Program-made: the position numbers and the translations under genes
Shown: piece after piece, positions 4,796 to 7,556 of the stretch
Layout of the letters: each line of letters begins with the position of its first letter
Position numbering within the stretch: the first letter of the stretch is position 1
NCBI GenBank assembly: GCA_004525875.1
Contig: SPBQ01000102.1
Coordinates: forward strand, 1 to 7,556
Reading direction: 5' to 3'
From: Myxococcales bacterium
GTDB taxonomy: Bacteria > Desulfobacterota_B > Binatia > UBA1149 > SPBQ01
Length of the DNA: 7,556 nt
Notes under the pieces: model-generated
Told to the model about the DNA's origin: nothing
What the model saw: only the letters and a program-made list of their open reading frames with translations
Databases searched by the model: none

Positions 4796-7408
4796 CTACG
4801 GCAGCCCCGCAGCGCTGCGGGCGGCTGCATCGCTCGGCGGTGTGACCGCGTCTTTGGTGAAGCAGATCACGTCCAGGCGCGGTGCGATCGGGTTCACCTC
4901 ACGCTTCTCGACCACCAGCGTGTGGTGGCCCGCGCCGGCCGAGATTGCCATGCCGGTGACTGGCCCCGTCTCGGCGCCGTCGCCATCCCAATGCCACTTT
5001 CTGAAGTAGCCCTGGTTGTTGCCGAACCTGGCCCGCGAGCCACCGTCGACCCTGACCATGAACGAGTTCGCCGAGTTCGTGGGCGCGCCGGGGTAGTAGA
5101 AGCGCCCCCACATCCGCCATGGACCGGCATCCGGCAGCGAGAAGGCGTAGGTCGCCGTGTCGTTGCTACCTCCCTGGAACGCGCTCGCGTTGGTGTCGGG
5201 GAACAGCACCGGTGCGCTCAGGCTGTCCTTCAGCGGGTCGGCGTCCGCGCCGCCGGTGTAGGTCAGGCTCGTCGTCATGGCGCCCGTCATGGCGCCCGAG
5301 TTAGCCGCGAAGCAGACCATGTCGCCGACCGGCGCCATCGTCGTCGACGTCACTGTCGTGGTCGGGCCGCCGCCCGCGGTGGTTGTGGTGGTGGGTGGCG
5401 GCCCGGACCCGGCGCCCGCACCGCAGACGCCGCCGATGGCCTCGCAGGCCTGGGCGTCGGTCGGCGCGACCGTCGGGTTATGGTTGAAACAAAACACATC
5501 GAGTCGCGGGGCGATCGGCTTCACCTCGCGCTTCTCGACGACGACACTGTGGAAGCCCGGAGCCAGCGAGCCGACGAAGAGGCCTGCCGTCGGACCATTC
5601 TCGACGTTGCCGTCGCCGTCCCAGTGGAACGTCTTCCAGAAGCCTTTGTTGTTACCGAGCTTCTGCGCCGCAGTGCCGTCTATTCGCAAATAGAACGAGT
5701 TGGCGTCGTTGAGCGGGCCGCCCGGGTAGTACGAGCGGGCCCAGGCGTACCAGCCGGGTCCGGCGGGGAAGGCGACGCTGTACGCCACCTGGTCACCGCT
5801 GCCCGGCTGGAAGGCGCTTGTTCCGTCGGACGCGAACGCCATGGTCGGCATCAGGCTGTCGCGAGCCGCGTCGGCATCCAGCCCTCCCGCGAACTCCGGC
5901 CCGGATGTCATCGAGCCGCTGTACACGGCGCTGCCGTTGCTACCGGCTGCGATGCAGACGAGATCCGCCGTCTCGCATACGCCTGTGCCGGCATTGCACA
6001 CGCTCCCCGGAGCGCACGGAATCGGGAAGTTCGAGCAACCGGTCGCAACGCTGCAGGAATCAATCGTACATGCGTTGCCATCGTTGCAGCTGATCAGGAC
6101 GCTCGAGCAGCCGGCAACCGCGTCACAGCTGTCGGCCGTGCACGCATTGCCGTCGTTGCAGAAGGTCGGCGAGTTGATGCATCCCGCGATCACGTCGCAG
6201 GTGTCGAACGTGCAGGATGTGCCGTCATTGCCTGCGCCGTCGTCGGGAGCGTTCGTACAGCCGACCGTGGCGTCGCAGCCGTCGACGGTGCATCCGACGC
6301 CATCGTCGCAGCTGACCGGCGTGTTCGCACACCCGGTGACCGAATCGCATGTGTCGACCGTACAGGCGGAGCCGTCGTCACAGGTCGCCGCGTCGGTACC
6401 CTCGATCATGCAGGTGGTCGAACAGCAGTCGCCGCCGACGGTGTTGCCATCGTCGCAGGTCTCTCCCGCCGCGGCGTCGATGGCTCCGTCGCCGCAGACG
6501 GCCGAGTGGCGTCCTTGCAGGCTGAAGAGTGTCGTTTCGGCCACACCGCCGGGGATACCCGGCCCTTCTACGCGGAAGACGTTCGTGCCGCAGGGGCTAC
6601 CGGTGACGGCATGTGGGATTGCCGGGTTCCCGATGTATCCGGGCGGGGCATTGACGTCCCAGGTCAAGTAGTGACTGATTCGGGATCGGGTCGGATCGAT
6701 GATGTTCGTGAACTGGTCGCCCAGCGTGACGCTGCAGGTCGGCGTGATCGCGCCGTTCACGACGCCGTGAAGGCAATCATCGGTGAAGTTGATCACTCGG
6801 CTCCCTCCCGTCAGCGCGAGATCGGCCTCGGTCACTTCGAACACATCCACGCCGAACGGATGGGTCACGGTGTAGGTGCCGGCACTCGAGGGGAGGTTGG
6901 GGAGGCTGATCCGATGACGGATGCGGCTGAAGACGAGCTGATCCCCGTCGATGATCGCCTCGGTCGCGTTGTCCCACACGCCCTCGACGGCCAGCACGAT
7001 CAGCGCGTCGCCGCCGGCGAACGCGATATCGGTCGTGGCAAGGAAGTAGAACGTCTCGGCCCAGAAGTTGCCGGACGCGATGTCGGGCGGCGCGTCGAAC
7101 GGAAGCCCCCCACCTAGCGGATCGCCGAAGAGCGGGTTACCGCAGAGCGGATCGTCGGCGATCGTCTCGTCGCACAGATCCAGCGCAAGGCCGTTCTGGT
7201 CGACGTAGTAGGCGGGGTAGTTGAACTCGTTGAACGGTCCGAAGCTGGCCAGCGCTTCGAACGCGCCACCGGGCCCGCAGCCGGTACTCGACGCGGCCTC
7301 CTGGGCTTGCGCCCATGCGTTGGGAGCAGCACTCGCGGTAATCAGTGAAAGAGCTGCTACCCCGATGAATGCGCGGGCGGCTCGACAGGTTCTCCGGTTC
7401 GTTATCAT
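4796..7408 (-). CDS. Large secreted multidomain protein with Cys-rich repeats and two lectin-like domains
   Basis: An 870-residue exported protein of unknown role, probably cell-surface or extracellular. A Sec signal peptide (1-33: basic NRR...R, hydrophobic FIGVAALSLITA, cleavage after AWA) is followed by these parts. Residues 44-302: a beta-rich domain with six cysteines; its motifs GTYTVTHPFGVDVF at 177-190 and TGSPCGTNVFRVEGPG at 269-284 occur, from memory, in secreted proteins of deltaproteobacteria and actinobacteria, without an assigned function. Residues 305-333: a Myxococcus Cys-rich/DUF4215-type unit (CGDG, GETCDDGN, DCCSTTC). Residues 343-464: five 24-26 residue CxDGxxCTxDxC repeats, then a C465-C471-C478 cap. 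Residues 483-642 and 697-851: two homologous domains with the features of CBM6-like beta-sandwiches (W-x-x-W-x-R/G-x-YYPG, NSF-x-x-R-x-DG, W-x-WDGDG, EKREV-x-PIAPRLDV-x-CF), joined by a Thr-rich linker. No membrane anchor, sortase or PEP-CTERM tail is visible. GGGGGGA lies 4 bases before the ATG. Adhesion or glycan binding is inferred. No enzymatic domain was recognised. Confidence 0.9.
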   Translation of the reverse strand: MITNRRTCRAARAFIGVAALSLITASAAPNAWAQAQEAASSTGCGPGGAFEALASFGPFNEFNYPAYYVDQNGLALDLCDETIADDPLCGNPLFGDPLGGGLPFDAPPDIASGNFWAETFYFLATTDIAFAGGDALIVLAVEGVWDNATEAIIDGDQLVFSRIRHRISLPNLPSSAGTYTVTHPFGVDVFEVTEADLALTGGSRVINFTDDCLHGVVNGAITPTCSVTLGDQFTNIIDPTRSRISHYLTWDVNAPPGYIGNPAIPHAVTGSPCGTNVFRVEGPGIPGGVAETTLFSLQGRHSAVCGDGAIDAAAGETCDDGNTVGGDCCSTTCMIEGTDAATCDDGSACTVDTCDSVTGCANTPVSCDDGVGCTVDGCDATVGCTNAPDDGAGNDGTSCTFDTCDVIAGCINSPTFCNDGNACTADSCDAVAGCSSVLISCNDGNACTIDSCSVATGCSNFPIPCAPGSVCNAGTGVCETADLVCIAAGSNGSAVYSGSMTSGPEFAGGLDADAARDSLMPTMAFASDGTSAFQPGSGDQVAYSVAFPAGPGWYAWARSYYPGGPLNDANSFYLRIDGTAAQKLGNNKGFWKTFHWDGDGNVENGPTAGLFVGSLAPGFHSVVVEKREVKPIAPRLDVFCFNHNPTVAPTDAQACEAIGGVCGAGAGSGPPPTTTTTAGGGPTTTVTSTTMAPVGDMVCFAANSGAMTGAMTTSLTYTGGADADPLKDSLSAPVLFPDTNASAFQGGSNDTATYAFSLPDAGPWRMWGRFYYPGAPTNSANSFMVRVDGGSRARFGNNQGYFRKWHWDGDGAETGPVTGMAISAGAGHHTLVVEKREVNPIAPRLDVICFTKDAVTPPSDAAARSAAGLP
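4856..5962 (-). repeat. tandem duplicated lectin-like domains A (5483-5962) and B (4856-5320)
   Basis: Domain A (residues 483-642) and domain B (697-851) align along their length, by eye about half identical, and are offset by 209 residues (627 bp) at their conserved ends. The final block is nearly identical: 17 of 20 residues from VVVEKREV to DVFCF. The sequence order W-x-x-W, NSF-x-x-R-x-DG, W-x-WDGDG, HxxVVEKRE, RLDV resembles the CBM6-like pattern in which a Gly-His-Ser/Thr strand and an RE...LD strand close the sandwich. Each domain has exactly two cysteines, one near each end (C485/C640 and C699/C849), suggesting a terminal disulfide clamp. The duplication is old enough for third positions to have drifted. 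Confidence 0.85.
5330..5398 (-). other. Thr/Pro/Gly-rich interdomain linker
   Basis: Residues 671-693 of the secreted protein consist of short threonine runs with Pro, Gly and Ala (PPTTTTTAGGGPTTTVTS...). This is a typical flexible, possibly O-glycosylated spacer between two binding domains of an exported protein. Confidence 0.8.
6017..6382 (-). repeat. five tandem CxDGxxCTxDxC repeats (72-bp period)
   Basis: Residues 343-464 hold five units of the form C-D/N-DG-x-x-CT-x-D-x-C-(5)-GC-x(6), starting at 343, 367, 393, 417 and 441. The period is 24 residues except for a 26-residue second unit. Four units have four cysteines each. The third (GNDGTSCTFDTC) lacks the first one, replaced by glycine 393. 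The pattern matches the CTDC repeats first described in Dictyostelium and common in secreted myxobacterial proteins. Such units are expected to be disulfide-bonded and possibly to bind calcium through their Asp/Asn residues, which is inference here. Confidence 0.85.
6410..6496 (-). other. Myxococcus Cys-rich (DUF4215-like) unit
   Basis: Residues 305-333 read CGDG...GETCDDGN...GDCCSTTC, the characteristic spacing of the Myxococcus cysteine-rich/DUF4215 repeat, here in a single copy at the junction between the N-terminal domain and the CTDC repeats. The usual DGC is replaced by DCC, adding an extra cysteine at 328. Confidence 0.8.
7310..7408 (-). other. Sec signal peptide coding segment
   Basis: Residues 1-33: a basic n-region (NRRTCRAAR), a hydrophobic core (FIGVAALSLITASAA) and an AWA cleavage site before QAQEAAS. 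The twin arginine lacks the following hydrophobic F/L-x-K context of Tat signals, and C8 is not in a lipobox, so ordinary Sec export and signal peptidase I cleavage are expected. Confidence 0.85.
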
Positions 7409-7457
7409 TGCATCCCCCCGGGGTATCGCGTGTTACGGTGAGGCAGGCCGTTCTCAT

Positions 7458-7481
7458 GCCGTCCGGGGACTCGCCGTCCGG
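7458..7481. repeat. 9-bp direct repeat in the leader of the secreted protein gene
   Basis: GCCGTCCGG occurs at 7458-7466 and again at 7473-7481, a 15-bp period, about 50-75 bases upstream of the ATG of the - strand gene. It may be a pair of protein-binding half-sites or simply GC-rich repetition. Confidence 0.3.
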
Positions 7482-7492
7482 TGGCAACGCCC

Positions 7493-7508
7493 GCGGGATT
7501 ATTCCCGC
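7493..7508 (-). promoter_or_regulatory. hairpin in the upstream region of the secreted protein gene
   Basis: GCGGGA (7493-7498), TTAT loop, TCCCGC (7503-7508): a perfect 6-bp stem with a 4-base AT loop, about 85-100 bases before the start codon on the - strand. It could be a leader RNA hairpin or a protein-binding dyad. No known riboswitch consensus was recognised around it. Confidence 0.35.
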
Positions 7509-7522
7509 CCCCAAATCGGGCG

Positions 7523-7540
7523 CTGTGCCATATGGCATAG
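7523..7540. promoter_or_regulatory. operator-like palindrome upstream of the secreted protein gene
   Basis: CTGTGCCATATGGCATAG contains the perfect 12-bp palindrome TGCCATATGGCA (7526-7537), extended to 18 bp with a single mismatched pair. A dyad of this length and AT-centred shape is typical of a site for a dimeric transcription factor. It lies about 115-130 bases before the ATG. The regulator is unknown; the CT-N14-AG geometry is two bases longer than a standard lux/las box. Confidence 0.45.
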
Positions 7541-7541
7541 A

Positions 7542-7555
7542 ACGTACAATTACGT
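7542..7555. promoter_or_regulatory. second dyad ACGTA-N4-TACGT at the window edge
   Basis: ACGTA (7542-7546) and TACGT (7551-7555) are perfect inverted arms with CAAT between, one base from the larger palindrome. On the - strand it includes TTGTAC, a possible -35-like element, but no good -10 follows at proper spacing. Confidence 0.3.
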
Positions 7556-7556
7556 C

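Noticed and set aside
4922..7117. A 731-codon open frame on the + strand opposite the secreted protein gene.
   Set aside because: It is antisense to a frame with a signal peptide, conserved repeats and duplicated domains. Its translation is Arg/Val/Gly-rich without recognisable motifs, as expected of an open antisense frame in GC-rich DNA.
7310..7408. Tat signal peptide or lipoprotein signal on the secreted protein.
   Set aside because: The RR pair is not followed by the Tat hydrophobic/Lys motif, and no cysteine follows the hydrophobic core in a lipobox.
7409..7556. Possible c-di-GMP or cobalamin riboswitch in the leader of the secreted protein gene.
   Set aside because: The leader has hairpins, but I could not match the conserved core sequences of either class.

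Overview
This is a bacterial chromosomal window of high GC content with six well-supported protein genes. Five are on the + strand: a short-chain dehydrogenase, a Fe(II)/2-oxoglutarate hydroxylase, myo-inositol-3-phosphate synthase, a TorD-family chaperone and a glutathione S-transferase. They are followed by one very long secreted protein gene on the - strand. A small 45-codon reading frame overlaps the start of the TorD gene and may be the remnant of an iron-sulfur subunit. I see no tRNA, rRNA, CRISPR array, transposase, integrase or phage gene. The organism cannot be named from the sequence. The Myxococcus-type cysteine-rich signature (CGDG...GETCDDGN), tandem CxDGxxCTxDxC repeats, poly-Thr linkers and a Sec-exported modular surface protein suggest a deltaproteobacteria-like lineage such as Myxococcota or Binatota. 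That is an inference.

Layout. At 50-829 lies an NADP-type SDR oxidoreductase. After a 180-bp gap with a plausible sigma70 promoter comes an aspartyl/asparaginyl beta-hydroxylase-family enzyme (1010-1777), closed by a hairpin. After another 216 bp comes inositol-3-phosphate synthase (1994-3127), also followed by a hairpin. A clear promoter-like sequence (3215-3243), surrounded by four CGAACG/CGTTCG hexamers, precedes a small ORF (3279-3416). The stop of this ORF overlaps the TTG start of a TorD/NarJ-like chaperone (3413-3982) in a TTGA junction. A glutathione S-transferase (4103-4708) follows. A strong GNRA-capped hairpin (4713-4746) separates it from the convergent 870-residue secreted protein (7408 to 4796, - strand). 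The 148 bp upstream of that gene are dense in dyad symmetries.

How the genes work together. The gaps (180, 216, 151 and 120 bp) and the hairpins suggest mostly separate transcription units rather than one operon, except the small ORF with the TorD gene. No common pathway is evident. The TorD chaperone has no molybdoenzyme client in the window, and the possible ferredoxin relic in front of it hints that an oxidoreductase operon once stood here or still lies elsewhere. The secreted protein has a clear modular plan: signal peptide, N-terminal beta-rich domain, Cys-rich repeat stalk, lectin-like domain A, Thr-rich linker, lectin-like domain B. It is the most distinctive object in the window.
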